Below are positions 35,547-44,661 of a stretch of DNA of 64,000 bases, in pieces. The notes beneath the pieces were generated by a model that saw only the letters and a list, made by a program, of their open reading frames with translations, had not been told where the DNA came from and ran no database searches. Location of the stretch: positions 62,001 through 126,000 of the forward strand of contig NZ_BARE01000001.1 of assembly GCF_000367345.1 (NCBI RefSeq), in the 5' to 3' direction. Position 1 is the first letter of the stretch. Each line of letters opens with the position of its first letter. Origin of the DNA: Sphingobium xenophagum NBRC 107872 (GTDB lineage: Bacteria > Pseudomonadota > Alphaproteobacteria > Sphingomonadales > Sphingomonadaceae). Made by a program: the position numbers and the translations under genes.

Positions 35547-36464
35547 ATGAAGCAGCCAGTCGCGCAGCAGGTGCATGTCGATGCGCCGTGGAAAATTCCG
35601 CCGCGGGCCTGGTGGGAGATTTTGAAGCGGGTTTATGGCGCGCTGTCGGCCAACCATGTCGGTTTGCTTGCAGCAGGCGTCGCTTATTATGCGTTCCTAT
35701 CGATTGCGCCGATGATGGCGGCCGTCGTGCTGACCTATGGCCTGTTTGGCGATCCGGCGATGGTCGGACGGCATATGCAGGCGATCATCGCGGTCGTGCC
35801 GGCCGATGCCGCCAAGCTGATCAACGACCAGTTGCTGGGCGTCGTCAGCACCGCCAAACCGGCGATCGGCTTTGGCCTGGCCGCCGCGCTCGGCATTGCG
35901 ATCTATGGCGCGACGCGCGCGGCATCGGCCATCATGGAGGCGCTGAACATCGTCTATGGGCAGAAGGAAGGGCGCGGCATCATCGCGTTCACCCGCGTGT
36001 CGATGGGCATTACCTGTTCCGCCGTGCTGGTGATGGTGGCGGGCGTTTTTACCGCCACGGTCATCGGCCTGCTGCAAAAGCTGCTGGTCAACTGGGGACC
36101 GGGCGTACTGTTCGCGATCAAGGCCGTGACATGGATTTGCGCCGGCCTGTTCGCCAGCCTGATATTCGGACTGATCTACCGTTTCGGGCCGCACCGGCGG
36201 CAGGCGCAGTGGCAATGGCTGACGGTCGGGTCGGTCACAGCCACCCTGTTCTGGCTGGTGGTCACGCTGGGCGTGTCCTTCTATGTCGCGACATTTGGCA
36301 ATTATAACGAGACATACGGGTCGCTGGGCGCGGTCGTCGTGCTGCAATTATGGCTTTTCGTGTCGGCCTATGTCGTGCTGCTGGGCGCGCAGATCAATGC
36401 GGAGGCAGAGCGGCAGACCAGTGCCGAAACGAGCATCGCGGACCGCCAGGAAAAAGCTGCATAA
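35547..36464 (+). CDS. YihY/BrkB family inner-membrane protein
   Basis: A 305-residue protein with about six transmembrane helices after a cytoplasmic N-terminus. Family marks are LSANHVGLLAAGVAYYAFLSIAP, the central YGATRAASAIMEALN, and the last helices with YGSLGAVVVLQLWLFVSAYVVLLGAQINAE. This family was once called ribonuclease BN; it is now treated as an envelope or transport protein of uncertain function. CAGGGGAAACCG precedes the ATG. It follows the pyrC-like gene and is followed by tRNA-Trp. Confidence 0.9.
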   Translation: MKQPVAQQVHVDAPWKIPPRAWWEILKRVYGALSANHVGLLAAGVAYYAFLSIAPMMAAVVLTYGLFGDPAMVGRHMQAIIAVVPADAAKLINDQLLGVVSTAKPAIGFGLAAALGIAIYGATRAASAIMEALNIVYGQKEGRGIIAFTRVSMGITCSAVLVMVAGVFTATVIGLLQKLLVNWGPGVLFAIKAVTWICAGLFASLIFGLIYRFGPHRRQAQWQWLTVGSVTATLFWLVVTLGVSFYVATFGNYNETYGSLGAVVVLQLWLFVSAYVVLLGAQINAEAERQTSAETSIADRQEKAA

Positions 36465-36517
36465 TCGCGCTTGCCCTGCCCGTCATGCCACGCTAAAGCG
36501 CCCTCCTTCGCCGGCAC

Positions 36518-36593
36518 AGGAGTGTAGCTCAGTTGGTAGAGCGTCGGTCTCCAAAACCGAATGCCGGGGGTTCGAGTCCCTCCACTCCTGCCA
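36518..36593 (+). tRNA. tRNA-Trp (anticodon CCA)
   Basis: A 76-nt cloverleaf from AGGAGTG to CACTCCT-G-CCA, with encoded CCA. The D arm has GCTCAGTTGGTAGAGC. The anticodon arm CGGTCTCCAAAACCG gives CCA (Trp). The T arm has GGGTTCGAGTCCC. It heads the conserved tRNA-Trp, secE, nusG, rplK, rplA order. Confidence 0.98.
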
Positions 36594-36763
36594 GGCGTTC
36601 CAGCAGCATCCTTGTCTTGCATGAGGTTTGCCGCTAGACGCGCCGTCGAAATTGTGTCGCGAAGCTATGCGGCCGCATCCCCCGGACGCCGATATGGGCG
36701 GGATCGGGAGGGCGGACTATTGCTTCGCGTTTTGGTGTTTGTGCGAAGGGTTTGAGGCAGGCG

Positions 36764-36970
36764 ATGGCGAAGGTTTCCCCCGGCGAATTCGTCAATCAGG
36801 TGCGGACCGAAGCGTCGAAGATCGTGTGGCCCACGGGTCGCGAAACGATCATGACCGGCGTGATGGTCGTCATCATGACGACGATGCTGGGCCTGTTCTT
36901 CTTTGGCATCGACACTTTTTTCGGCGCGATCGTCCAGTGGCTGCTGAGCCTCGCGGCGGGTCGGGCCTGA
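36764..36970 (+). CDS. secE: Preprotein translocase subunit SecE
   Basis: A 68-residue short-form SecE with one transmembrane helix (about 33-55, MTGVMVVIMTTMLGLFFFG). The preceding amphipathic stretch VRTEASKIVWPTGRET contains the conserved VxWPT motif. It stabilises SecY in the SecYEG channel. The start was set at the ATG at 36764; four extra codons upstream from a TTG lack a ribosome site. It stands in the canonical position before nusG, 40 bp apart. A CTTCGC/GCGAAG hairpin lies about 15 bp upstream in the leader. Confidence 0.94.
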   Translation: MAKVSPGEFVNQVRTEASKIVWPTGRETIMTGVMVVIMTTMLGLFFFGIDTFFGAIVQWLLSLAAGRA

Positions 36971-37009
36971 GCATGACCGCCTTGGTTTTTGGGAGTTTGA
37001 AACGGTAAC

Positions 37010-37546
37010 ATGGCGCGCTGGTACATCATCCACGCCTATTCGGGCTTCGAGAACAAGGTCAAGGAATCGATCCTGTCCGAAGCCGAGCGCATGGGCCTTT
37101 CCCAGCTGGTCGAACAGGTCGAAGTGCCTGTTGAAACCGTGACCGAAGTGAAGCGCGGCAAGAAGGTGCAGGTCGAGCGCAAGTTCATGCCTGGCTATGT
37201 TCTGGCCAAGCTGGCGATGAACGACGACATCTATCACCTGATCAAGAACACGCCCAAGGTGACAGGCTTCCTGGGTTCGATGGGCAAGCCGCAGCCGATC
37301 AGCGAATCGGAAGCCGCACGCTATTTCGGCGCCCGCAAGGAAGCCGAGGCCGCGCCCAAGCACAAGGTCAGCGTCGATTACGAAATCGGCGATGCGGTCA
37401 AGGTGCTGGACGGTCCCTTCGCGAGCTTCAACGGCACGGTCGAGGAACTGGATTTCGAAAAGAACCGGGTCAAGGTGTCGGTGTCGATCTTTGGTCGCGC
37501 CACGCCTGTGGAACTGGATTTCGAGCAGGTAGAGCTTTCCAAATAA
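37010..37546 (+). CDS. nusG: Transcription termination/antitermination protein NusG
   Basis: A 178-residue NusG. The N-terminal NGN domain starts [20 protein letters not shown] and contains [12 protein letters not shown]. The C-terminal KOW domain has [19 protein letters not shown] and [15 protein letters not shown]. NusG binds RNA polymerase and couples it to Rho and the ribosome. It lies between secE and the L11/L1 genes. An alphaproteobacterial repeat element fills the 217-bp gap before rplK. Confidence 0.97.
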   Translation: MARWYIIHAYSGFENKVKESILSEAERMGLSQLVEQVEVPVETVTEVKRGKKVQVERKFMPGYVLAKLAMNDDIYHLIKNTPKVTGFLGSMGKPQPISESEAARYFGARKEAEAAPKHKVSVDYEIGDAVKVLDGPFASFNGTVEELDFEKNRVKVSVSIFGRATPVELDFEQVELSK

Positions 37547-37552
37547 GGAAAG

Positions 37553-37645
37553 CTCGTGTCCCGGCGAAGGCCGGGATCCAGGGCGTCTGGGCGTGACGTC
37601 GCATGATTTCGCCCTGGGTGCCGGATCAAGTCCGGCATGACGGGG
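37553..37645. repeat. Alphaproteobacterial intergenic repeat between nusG and rplK
   Basis: TCCCGGCGAAGGCCGGGA starts the element and GCCGGATCAAGTCCGGC ends it, each a short hairpin. CCAGGGCG and CGCCCTGG also pair between them. The same pair of modules is widespread in alphaproteobacterial intergenic DNA. It lies in the leader of the L11-L1 genes. Confidence 0.8.
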
Positions 37646-37763
37646 CAAACAGAATTTCCGGGCGACCGGGAATAAGCGCGGGAGGAGGCTTCGCCTTCGT
37701 TAGTACCGCTAAACTTGAACCGGGCGTGGCTTTCGGGTCCGCCCAGCAACAGAGTGAGTCATA

Positions 37764-38195
37764 ATGGCCAAGAAAATTACGGGCTATATCAAGCTCCAGG
37801 TGCCCGCTGGAGACGCCAAGCCTGCACCGCCGATCGGCCCGGCCCTGGGTCAGCGCGGCGTGAACATCATGGAATTCTGCAAGGCGTTCAACGCGCAGAC
37901 GGCCAATGTCGACAAGGGCACGCCCCTGCCGACGATCATCACCGTCTATGCCGACCGCAGCTTCACCTTCACCACGAAGCAGCCGCCTGCGACCTTCCTG
38001 ATCAAGAAGGCGATCAACCTGAAGTCGGGTTCCAAGGAACCGGGCAAGGTCGTCGCTGGCAAGATCACCCGCGCCCAGCTCGCCGAAATCGCCCAGGCCA
38101 AGATGGTTGACCTGAACGCGAACGACATCGACGCAGCAACGAAGATTATCGAAGGCTCCGCGCGCGCGATGGGCCTCGACGTGGTGGAGGGCTAA
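37764..38195 (+). CDS. rplK: 50S ribosomal protein L11
   Basis: A 143-residue L11 that binds the GTPase centre of 23S rRNA. It starts [16 protein letters not shown] and contains [22 protein letters not shown], the linker with [10 protein letters not shown], and the rRNA-binding end with [11 protein letters not shown]. rplA follows after 4 nt, so the two are co-transcribed, as in most bacteria. An L1-binding autoregulatory site is expected in the leader but I could not identify it. Confidence 0.98.
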   Translation: MAKKITGYIKLQVPAGDAKPAPPIGPALGQRGVNIMEFCKAFNAQTANVDKGTPLPTIITVYADRSFTFTTKQPPATFLIKKAINLKSGSKEPGKVVAGKITRAQLAEIAQAKMVDLNANDIDAATKIIEGSARAMGLDVVEG

Positions 38196-38199
38196 GACC

Positions 38200-38898
38200 A
38201 TGGCAAAGCAGACCAAGAAGGCGAAGGCTCTCGCCGCCGCGATCGACAAGAACAAGCTGCACGGCGTTGACGAAGCGCTGGGCCTGATCAAGACCCACGC
38301 GACCGCCAAGTTCGACGAAAGCGTCGAAATCGCGATCAATCTGGGCGTCGATCCCCGTCATGCCGACCAGATGGTCCGTGGCGTCGTCACCCTGCCCGCC
38401 GGCACCGGCAAGGACGTTCGCGTCGCCGTGTTCGCCCGTAACGACAAGGCTCAGCAGGCGCTCGACGCCGGTGCCGACATCGTGGGTGCAGAAGACCTGC
38501 TGGAATCGATCCAGGCCGGCAACATCGACTTCCAGCGCGTCATCGCGACGCCGGACATGATGGGCCTGGTCGGTCGCCTGGGTAAGGTTCTCGGCCCCAA
38601 GGGCCTGATGCCGAACCCCAAGCTGGGCACCGTGACCCCGAACGTCGCCGAAGCCGTGAAGGCCGCCAAGGGTGGTCAGATCGAATTCCGCGTCGAAAAG
38701 GCCGGTATCATCCATGCGGGCCTGGGCAAGTCGAGCTTCACCGCCGAAGACCTGCGCAAGAATTTCGACGCGTTCGTCGATGCGATCGTCAAGGCTAAGC
38801 CGACCGGTTCGAAGGGCAAATATGTGCGCAAGATCGCCCTGTCCTCCTCGATGGGTCCGGGCGTGAAGGTCGATGTGGCGGAAGTCGCCGCAGTCTGA
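38200..38898 (+). CDS. rplA: 50S ribosomal protein L1
   Basis: A 232-residue L1 with the signature [20 protein letters not shown] and [20 protein letters not shown] near the N-terminus. It forms the L1 stalk and normally represses its own operon. It ends the secE-nusG-rplK-rplA run. rplJ/rplL do not follow; a strong terminator and a repeat element come next, so the operon ends here. Confidence 0.98.
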   Translation: MAKQTKKAKALAAAIDKNKLHGVDEALGLIKTHATAKFDESVEIAINLGVDPRHADQMVRGVVTLPAGTGKDVRVAVFARNDKAQQALDAGADIVGAEDLLESIQAGNIDFQRVIATPDMMGLVGRLGKVLGPKGLMPNPKLGTVTPNVAEAVKAAKGGQIEFRVEKAGIIHAGLGKSSFTAEDLRKNFDAFVDAIVKAKPTGSKGKYVRKIALSSSMGPGVKVDVAEVAAV

Positions 38899-38922
38899 TT
38901 TTTGCGTTATAGACAATCAGGC

Positions 38923-38957
38923 AAGCCTCCTTCCTCGCGAAATGGGGAAGGAGGCTT
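38923..38957 (+). terminator. Intrinsic terminator after rplA
   Basis: AAGCCTCCTTCC (38923-38934) and GGAAGGAGGCTT (38946-38957) form a perfect 12-bp stem with an 11-nt loop, followed by TCCTGTTTT. Confidence 0.88.
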
Positions 38958-38996
38958 TCCTGTTTTGGGGAACGGCGAACAGGTCGTTCCCCTCGA

Positions 38997-39073
38997 CCGT
39001 TCGGGCTGAGCCTGTCGAAGCCTCGTCCTTCTGATCAAGAAGTGCGGCCCTTCGACTGGCTCAGGGCGAACGG
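38997..39073. repeat. Paired REP-like element between rplA and the helicase gene
   Basis: CCGTTCGGGCTGAGCCTGTC-GAAG starts at 38997 and CTTCGACTGGCTCAGGGCGA-ACGG ends at 39073, with TTCTGATCAAGAAG between. Same family and orientation as the copies at 34156 and 50171. Confidence 0.88.
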
Positions 39074-39207
39074 AGGTTGGTTTCCAACCTGGAACCGAAG
39101 CGTGCGACCTTGCGCTTCGGGCGTCCGATTGAACGGGCGGAAGGAACAGGTCTTTTGGTATCCGTCGGTATATGGCGGGTCGCTATTATCCGATGGAATA
39201 CAACAAT

Positions 39208-40998
39208 ATGGCATTTGAAACTCTCCCCCCCATCCTGGCGCAGGCGCTCACGACCAAGGGGTATGAAAACCTGACCGAAGTGCAGGCGTCGGTCATCGAA
39301 CCCGAAGCGATTGGCCGCGACATGATCGTGTCGGCCAAGACCGGGTCGGGCAAGACCGTCGCCTTTGGCCTGGCCATGGCGGGTGAATTGCTGAACGAGG
39401 AAGGCCGCCTTCCCCCGCCCGCCTGGCCGCTGGCGCTGGTCATCGCGCCGACGCGCGAACTGGCATTGCAGGTCAGCCGCGAACTGGAATGGCTCTACGC
39501 CGGAGCGCGGGCGCGCATCGCCACCTGCGTTGGCGGCATGGACGCCGCTCGCGAGCGCAAGGCGCTGGCGCAGGGCGCGCATATCGTCGTCGGCACGCCG
39601 GGCCGCCTGCGCGACCATCTGGAACGCGGCGCGCTCGACCTGTCGGCGCTGAAAACCGCCGTGCTGGACGAGGCCGACGAAATGCTCGACATGGGCTTTC
39701 GCGAAGATCTGGAAGGGATTCTCGACGCCACCCCTGATGGCCGTCGTACCCTGCTATTCTCGGCGACCATGCCAAAGCCGATCGTGGCGCTGGCCCGCCG
39801 TTATCAGAAGGATGCGTTCCAGATCCAGTCCGCCGGCAATGATCGCGGCCATGGCGACATCAGCTATCAGGCGATGACCGTCGCGCCAGCCGACATTGAA
39901 AATGCCGTGGTCAACCTGCTGCGCTTCCATGAGGCGGAGACGGCGATCCTGTTCTGCGCCACGCGCGACAATGTCCGCCATCTCCACGCCAGCCTGACCG
40001 AGCGTGGCTTTGCCGCCGTCGCGCTGTCGGGCGAACATAGCCAGAATGAGCGCAACCATGCACTGCAAGCGCTGCGCGACAAGCGGGCGCGCGTGTGCGT
40101 GGCGACCGACGTGGCCGCGCGCGGCATCGACCTGCCCACGCTGACGCTGGTGGTGCATGTCGAAATCCCGCGTGACGTCGAAACCATGCAGCATCGCTCC
40201 GGTCGTACCGGCCGCGCGGGCAAGAAGGGCACCGCCGTCCTGATCGTCCCCTATCCGCGCCGCCGCCGGGTGGAAGGGATGCTGAAAGGCGCGAAAATCC
40301 CCGTCGAATGGACGTCCGCCCCCACCAAGGAAGCGATCGCCGCGCAGGATGCCGAACGGCTGCGCGCGCGCCTGCTGGAGCCGATGGAACTGGAAGAGTC
40401 CGACTGGGCGCTGGGCGGCGAACTGCTGGAAGCCAAGAGTGCCAAGGAAATCGCGGCCATGCTGGTGCGGTCCGCCCGCGCCGCCCTGCCTGCGCCCGAA
40501 GAGTTGCTGGACGGCAGCGAAGCGCCCGCCCGCCGCGACGGGCCACGTCCCGGTTTTGAGGATACGCAGTGGTTTCGCATCAATATCGGTCGCCGCCAGA
40601 ATGCCGATCCGCGCTGGATCCTGCCGCTGATCTGCCGTCGCGGCCATGTGTCGCGCGGTGACATCGGCGCAATCCGCATCACCACCAACGACACGATGTT
40701 CGAAATTCCCAAGGCGATCGCGTCCAAATTCCTGGCCGCCGTTCGCCGCACCGGCGAAGCGGGTGACGAGGGCGCGGACGTGCTGTTCGATCCGGTCGAT
40801 GGTGCGCCGCGCGAGGAAGCGCGCGAAAAGCGCAAGCAGTTGCGCCCTGCCAATGGCGACCGGCCCAACCGCAGCGGTCCGCCCCGCGGCGGTCCCGGCA
40901 ATTTTTCGCGTGGCGGCGCAGCGCCGCATAGCCCACGCCCGTTCAAGGGCGCTGGCGCGGGCGGCCCGCGCAAGGGTCCGCCGCGCAGCCGGGGGTAA
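39208..40998 (+). CDS. DEAD-box RNA helicase with a DbpA-type RNA-binding domain
   Basis: About 597 residues. The Q motif is LTEVQASVI, Walker A SAKTGSGKT, then PTRELALQ, VLDEADEMLDMGF (DEAD), LFSATMP, and the C-terminal helicase motifs ATDVAARGIDLP and HRSGRTGRAGKKG. After the helicase core, TQWFRINIGRRQNADPRWIL through ITTNDTMFEIPKAIA is a DbpA/CsdA-type RNA-recognition domain. A basic Gly/Arg/Pro tail ends the protein. It probably remodels rRNA or structured mRNA. The start is uncertain: ATG at 39208 (MAFETLPPIL) fits the family best; in-frame ATGs also occur at 39172 and 39193. Confidence 0.93.
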   Translation: MAFETLPPILAQALTTKGYENLTEVQASVIEPEAIGRDMIVSAKTGSGKTVAFGLAMAGELLNEEGRLPPPAWPLALVIAPTRELALQVSRELEWLYAGARARIATCVGGMDAARERKALAQGAHIVVGTPGRLRDHLERGALDLSALKTAVLDEADEMLDMGFREDLEGILDATPDGRRTLLFSATMPKPIVALARRYQKDAFQIQSAGNDRGHGDISYQAMTVAPADIENAVVNLLRFHEAETAILFCATRDNVRHLHASLTERGFAAVALSGEHSQNERNHALQALRDKRARVCVATDVAARGIDLPTLTLVVHVEIPRDVETMQHRSGRTGRAGKKGTAVLIVPYPRRRRVEGMLKGAKIPVEWTSAPTKEAIAAQDAERLRARLLEPMELEESDWALGGELLEAKSAKEIAAMLVRSARAALPAPEELLDGSEAPARRDGPRPGFEDTQWFRINIGRRQNADPRWILPLICRRGHVSRGDIGAIRITTNDTMFEIPKAIASKFLAAVRRTGEAGDEGADVLFDPVDGAPREEAREKRKQLRPANGDRPNRSGPPRGGPGNFSRGGAAPHSPRPFKGAGAGGPRKGPPRSRG

Positions 40999-41018
40999 GT
41001 TGCAAGATACTTACACAT

Positions 41019-41194
41019 CCGTTCGTGCTGAGTAGAGACTGAGCTTGTCGAAGTTGAACAGGTCGGATCGTCCCCCGGACGATCCTGAACCATCCGGGGG
41101 ATGGTTCACCTGTTCAAGTATCGAAGCATCGTGCGCATACGCATCCTTCGATACGCCATTTCGACTTCGCTCAATGGCTACTCAGGACGAACGG
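41019..41194. repeat. 176-bp compound inverted repeat with a perfect three-way junction
   Basis: The outer arms CGTTCGTGCTGAGTAG (41020-41035) and CTACTCAGGACGAACG (41178-41193) pair with one mismatch. Within lies stem P1, TTGAACAGGT (41054-41063) with ACCTGTTCAA (41108-41117). It encloses two perfect 9-bp hairpins: GGATCGTCC/GGACGATCC (41065-41085) and GAACCATCC/GGATGGTTC (41087-41107). It fills the gap between the helicase and photolyase genes. Confidence 0.88.
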
Positions 41195-41263
41195 TGTTGA
41201 TGTAAACCAGCACCCTTTAGAACAGCTAGGAGCAAAAGGGGCCGTCGGTCATTGCTATGAAGC

Positions 41264-42802
41264 ATGACCGACGGCCCCTTTCTCATTCCGGTGCTGGGCG
41301 ACCAGTTGACGCCCGACATCGCCGCGCTGCGGCACGCTGACAAGGCACGCAGCGTCGTGCTGATGATGGAGGTGGCGGATGAGACCCGCTATGTCCGCCA
41401 TCACAAGGCGAAGATCGCCTTCATCCTGTCCGCCATGCGCCACCATGCCGATAGGCTGCGCGCGCTGGGGTGGACAGTCGATTATGTGAAACTCGACGAT
41501 CCGGCCAATAGCGGCAGCTTCACTGCCGAGGTCGCGCGCGCCATCGCGCGGCATGATCCCGCCGCCATTCACGTGACGGAGGCAGGTGAATGGCGGGTGC
41601 GCGCGATGCTGGAAGATTGGGAACTGCGTTTCGGGCTGCCGGTCACGATCCATGAGGATGACCGCTTCCTCTGTTCCCATGCGGAATTCGACAGTTGGGC
41701 GGCGGCGCGCAAGCAGTTGCGGATGGAGTTTTTCTATCGCGACATGCGGCGAAAAACCGGACTGCTGATGACGAGCGCGGGCAATCCGGAGGGTGGCGAA
41801 TGGAATTATGATGCGGAAAATCGCAAGCCCCCGCCGGGGCGCGACCTGTTGATGCCGCAGCCCGTCCGGTTCCGGCCTGACGCGATGACGCAAGATGTGC
41901 TGGCGCTGGTTGCGGATCGCTTTGCCGACCATATCGGCAGCCTTGACCATTTCCATTTCGCTGTGACGCATGAGGAAGCGATGCGCCAGCAGCACCGCTT
42001 TCTGGACGAGGCATTGCCGCGCTTTGGCGACTATCAGGACGCGATGCTGACGGACGAGCCGTTCCTGTGGCACTCGATCCTCTCGCCCTATATCAATGCC
42101 GGGCTGCTCGATCCGCTGGCGCTCTGCCACGCGGTCGAGGCGCGCTATCGGGCGGGCAAGGTGCCGTTGAACGCAGCGGAGGGCTTTGTCCGCCAGATCA
42201 TCGGCTGGCGCGAATATGTGCGTGGCATCTACTGGCATGAAGGGCCGGACTATGCGCAGCGTAACGCGCTGGGGGCGACGCGGCCCCTGCCCGGCTTTTA
42301 CTGGACCGGCGAAACCGACATGCATTGTATGGCGCAGGCCATCGGCCAGACCATCGACCATGGCTATGCCCATCATATCCAGCGACTGATGATCACCGGC
42401 AATTTCGCGCTACTGGCCGGGATCGATCCGCACCAGGTTCATGTCTGGTATCTGGAAGTCTATGCCGACGCCTATGAATGGGTCGAACTGCCCAATACGC
42501 TGGGGATGAGCCAGTTTGCCGATGGCGGCCTGCTGGGGTCAAAGCCCTATGCCGCGAGCGGCGCCTATATCAACCGCATGTCGGATTATTGTAAGGCCTG
42601 CCGCTATGACGTGAAGCAGAAGCTGGGCGAGGATGCGTGTCCTTTCAACGCCCTTTATTGGGATTTCCTGGCCCGCAATGAAAAGCTGCTGGGTGGCAAT
42701 ATGCGGCTGGCCATGCCCTATCGCAGCTGGGCGAAGATGGCGCAGCCCGACCGCGCGGCGATCCGGGATCAGGCCGCGCGGTTTCTGACGTCTCTCGATT
42801 AA
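41264..42802 (+). CDS. phrB: Iron-sulfur bacterial cryptochrome/photolyase (PhrB/CryPro type)
   Basis: A 512-residue flavoprotein of the FeS-BCP group, typified by Agrobacterium PhrB, which repairs (6-4) photoproducts with light. Four Cys residues for a 4Fe-4S cluster are visible: Cys355 (TDMHCM), Cys443 and Cys446 (YCKAC) and Cys459 (EDACPF). Their spacing equals that of PhrB Cys350, 438, 441 and 454. The FAD-binding helical domain includes FVRQIIGWREYVRGIYW and LMITGNFALLAGIDP. Repair of DNA damage is the likely role; a sensory role cannot be ruled out. Its 3' end overlaps the convergent ybaL by 4 bp. Confidence 0.94.
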   Translation: MTDGPFLIPVLGDQLTPDIAALRHADKARSVVLMMEVADETRYVRHHKAKIAFILSAMRHHADRLRALGWTVDYVKLDDPANSGSFTAEVARAIARHDPAAIHVTEAGEWRVRAMLEDWELRFGLPVTIHEDDRFLCSHAEFDSWAAARKQLRMEFFYRDMRRKTGLLMTSAGNPEGGEWNYDAENRKPPPGRDLLMPQPVRFRPDAMTQDVLALVADRFADHIGSLDHFHFAVTHEEAMRQQHRFLDEALPRFGDYQDAMLTDEPFLWHSILSPYINAGLLDPLALCHAVEARYRAGKVPLNAAEGFVRQIIGWREYVRGIYWHEGPDYAQRNALGATRPLPGFYWTGETDMHCMAQAIGQTIDHGYAHHIQRLMITGNFALLAGIDPHQVHVWYLEVYADAYEWVELPNTLGMSQFADGGLLGSKPYAASGAYINRMSDYCKACRYDVKQKLGEDACPFNALYWDFLARNEKLLGGNMRLAMPYRSWAKMAQPDRAAIRDQAARFLTSLD

Positions 42803-44436
42803 TTGGCTCCGCACAGGCTGAGCATGCGGCCCGCCAGTTCCCGTTCCCCCATCACGATTTGCGGCACGCCCAGCTTCTCCAGATAGTCGACCTCCGCGTC
42901 GCTGTGCGCGCGGGCGACGACGGCCAGGTTGGGGTTCAAGCGGATCGCATGTTCAAAAATCGCCCCGCCCTCGAAACCTTCCGGCACGGCAATCAGCAGA
43001 TGATGCGCCTTTTTAACCCCCGCCTTTGTAAGGTGCCGGTCCTCCAGTGCGCTGCCGCGTACCACGGACAGGCCGGCGGATTGGGCATCCTCGGCTTTCG
43101 CGCCATCGCCCTCGATCACGACGAACGGCACGGATCGCTCGGTCAGGCGGGTGGCGATCAGCTTGCCGACGCGGCCATAGCCTACCAGCACGACATGCCC
43201 CACCGGCGGGCGCTCCGCCGCGACGCGGGCGGCTTCTGCATCCACCTCGTCCTGCTTGCGGCCACGCACGGCCAGGGAGAAGAGGATGGGGTTGAGGAAG
43301 ATCGAGACGATGGCGCCCGCCAGGATCAAATCTCGCGCATCGGCAGGCAGGACGCCAAGTCCCGTCCCCAGCGTGGCGAGGATGAAGGAAAATTCGCCGA
43401 TCTGCGCCAGGCTGATCGCGATGGTCATGGCGGTGTCGGCTGGCTTGCCAAAGAGCCGGACAATGGCATAGGCGGCGATCGATTTGCCCACGATGATGAT
43501 CGCCACGGTGGCCAGCAGCGGCAGCGGCTGTTCAACCAGCACAGCCGGATTGAACAACATGCCGACCGATACGAAGAAGAGCACCGCAAATGCGTCGCGC
43601 AGGGGCAGCGTCTCCTCGGTCGCGCGGCGGCTGAGCGGCGTTTCGCCCAAAATCATGCCCGCGAAGAATGCGCCGAGCGCGAAGGACACATCGAACGCAT
43701 AGGCCGCGCCGAACGCCACGCCCAGCGCGATGGCCAGGACCGCAAGCCGGAACAGTTCGCGCGATCCGGTATGCACCACCCAGTGCAGCGCCCAGGGGAT
43801 CACCCGTCGTCCCACCACCAGCATCAGGGCGACGAAGCCCGCAACCTTGAGCAGGGTACCGACCAGCGGCGCGATCAGGGCGCCTGCCCCCACCCCTGCA
43901 TTGGCGTCGTTGATGACGGTGGCGAGTGCGGGCAGCAGGACCAGCGCCAGGACCATCACCAGATCCTCGACAATCAGCCAGCCGATCGCGATGCGGCCCC
44001 GCCGCGTCTCGACCAAATCGGCGCCCTGTAACGCCCGCAGCAGTACGACGGTGCTGGCGACCGACAAGGCAAGGCCAAAGACGATGCCCCCCATCAGCGG
44101 CCAGCCCATGACATGCGCCAACGCCATGCCAAGGCCGGTCGCGACTGCAATCTGCACCAGTGCGCCGGGGATGGCGATATTCTTGACCGACAGCAGGTCT
44201 TTCAGCGAAAAATGCAGTCCTACCCCGAACATCAGCAGGATGACCCCGATTTCGGCCAGTTCGTTGGCCAGCGCAGTGTCGGCAACGAAACCGGGGGTGA
44301 AGGGACCAACCATGATCCCGGCGACAAGATAACCGACGAGCGGCGAGAGTTTGAGGCGATGCGCGATCGCCCCCATGATGAAGGCAACAACGAGACCGGC
44401 GACAATCGTGCCGATCAGGGGCGTGTGATGGGGCAT
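42799..44436 (-). CDS. ybaL: YbaL-type CPA2 cation/proton antiporter
   Basis: A 545-residue membrane protein. The Na/H-exchanger domain (about 5-390, 12-13 helices) starts MPHHTPLIGTIVAGLVVAF and includes SPLVGYLVAGIMVGPFTPGF and the GIVFGLALSVASTVVLLRAL helix. The C-terminal TrkA-N domain has VVLVGYGRVGKLIATRL. This closely follows E. coli YbaL. Substrate ions are probably K+ and/or Na+. I chose the ATG at 44436 because E. coli YbaL begins there; a start at 44481 adds 15 unrelated residues. A 35-residue membrane-protein gene lies just upstream on the same strand. Confidence 0.94.
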   Translation of the reverse strand: MPHHTPLIGTIVAGLVVAFIMGAIAHRLKLSPLVGYLVAGIMVGPFTPGFVADTALANELAEIGVILLMFGVGLHFSLKDLLSVKNIAIPGALVQIAVATGLGMALAHVMGWPLMGGIVFGLALSVASTVVLLRALQGADLVETRRGRIAIGWLIVEDLVMVLALVLLPALATVINDANAGVGAGALIAPLVGTLLKVAGFVALMLVVGRRVIPWALHWVVHTGSRELFRLAVLAIALGVAFGAAYAFDVSFALGAFFAGMILGETPLSRRATEETLPLRDAFAVLFFVSVGMLFNPAVLVEQPLPLLATVAIIIVGKSIAAYAIVRLFGKPADTAMTIAISLAQIGEFSFILATLGTGLGVLPADARDLILAGAIVSIFLNPILFSLAVRGRKQDEVDAEAARVAAERPPVGHVVLVGYGRVGKLIATRLTERSVPFVVIEGDGAKAEDAQSAGLSVVRGSALEDRHLTKAGVKKAHHLLIAVPEGFEGGAIFEHAIRLNPNLAVVARAHSDAEVDYLEKLGVPQIVMGERELAGRMLSLCGAN

Positions 44437-44496
44437 AGCAGGCTTTCTATTCTGCACGGCGGCCACGCGCATGACAGGCACGGCCAGCCGGGCGAC

Positions 44497-44604
44497 CTAT
44501 CCCTGGGCGGTGGGCAGCATGGCGAGCGATAGCGCGGCAGCGGCAATGGCCAGCGCGACCATGACGGCCGGCATGAACCACCAGGGCGGGCGTTTGCGGG
44601 GCAT
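44497..44604 (-). CDS. 35-residue single-span membrane protein
   Basis: A short gene starting MPRKRPPWWFMPAVMVALAI and ending SLAMLPTAQG, then TAG. Basic residues and two Trp precede one strong transmembrane helix (about 11-30), so the N-terminus should stay in the cytoplasm. AAGGAGC lies 7 nt before the ATG, an unusually good site that supports translation. It ends 60 bp before the ybaL start on the same strand, and the 130-residue membrane protein lies 57 bp upstream. It could be an accessory peptide for the antiporter or part of a separate complex (inference). No named family recognised. Confidence 0.65.
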   Translation of the reverse strand: MPRKRPPWWFMPAVMVALAIAAAALSLAMLPTAQG

Positions 44605-44661
44605 GAGCGAAGCTCCTTGTTCCGAACGAAGGGCCGCACAGGCGGGCCGGGACTCGATTCG

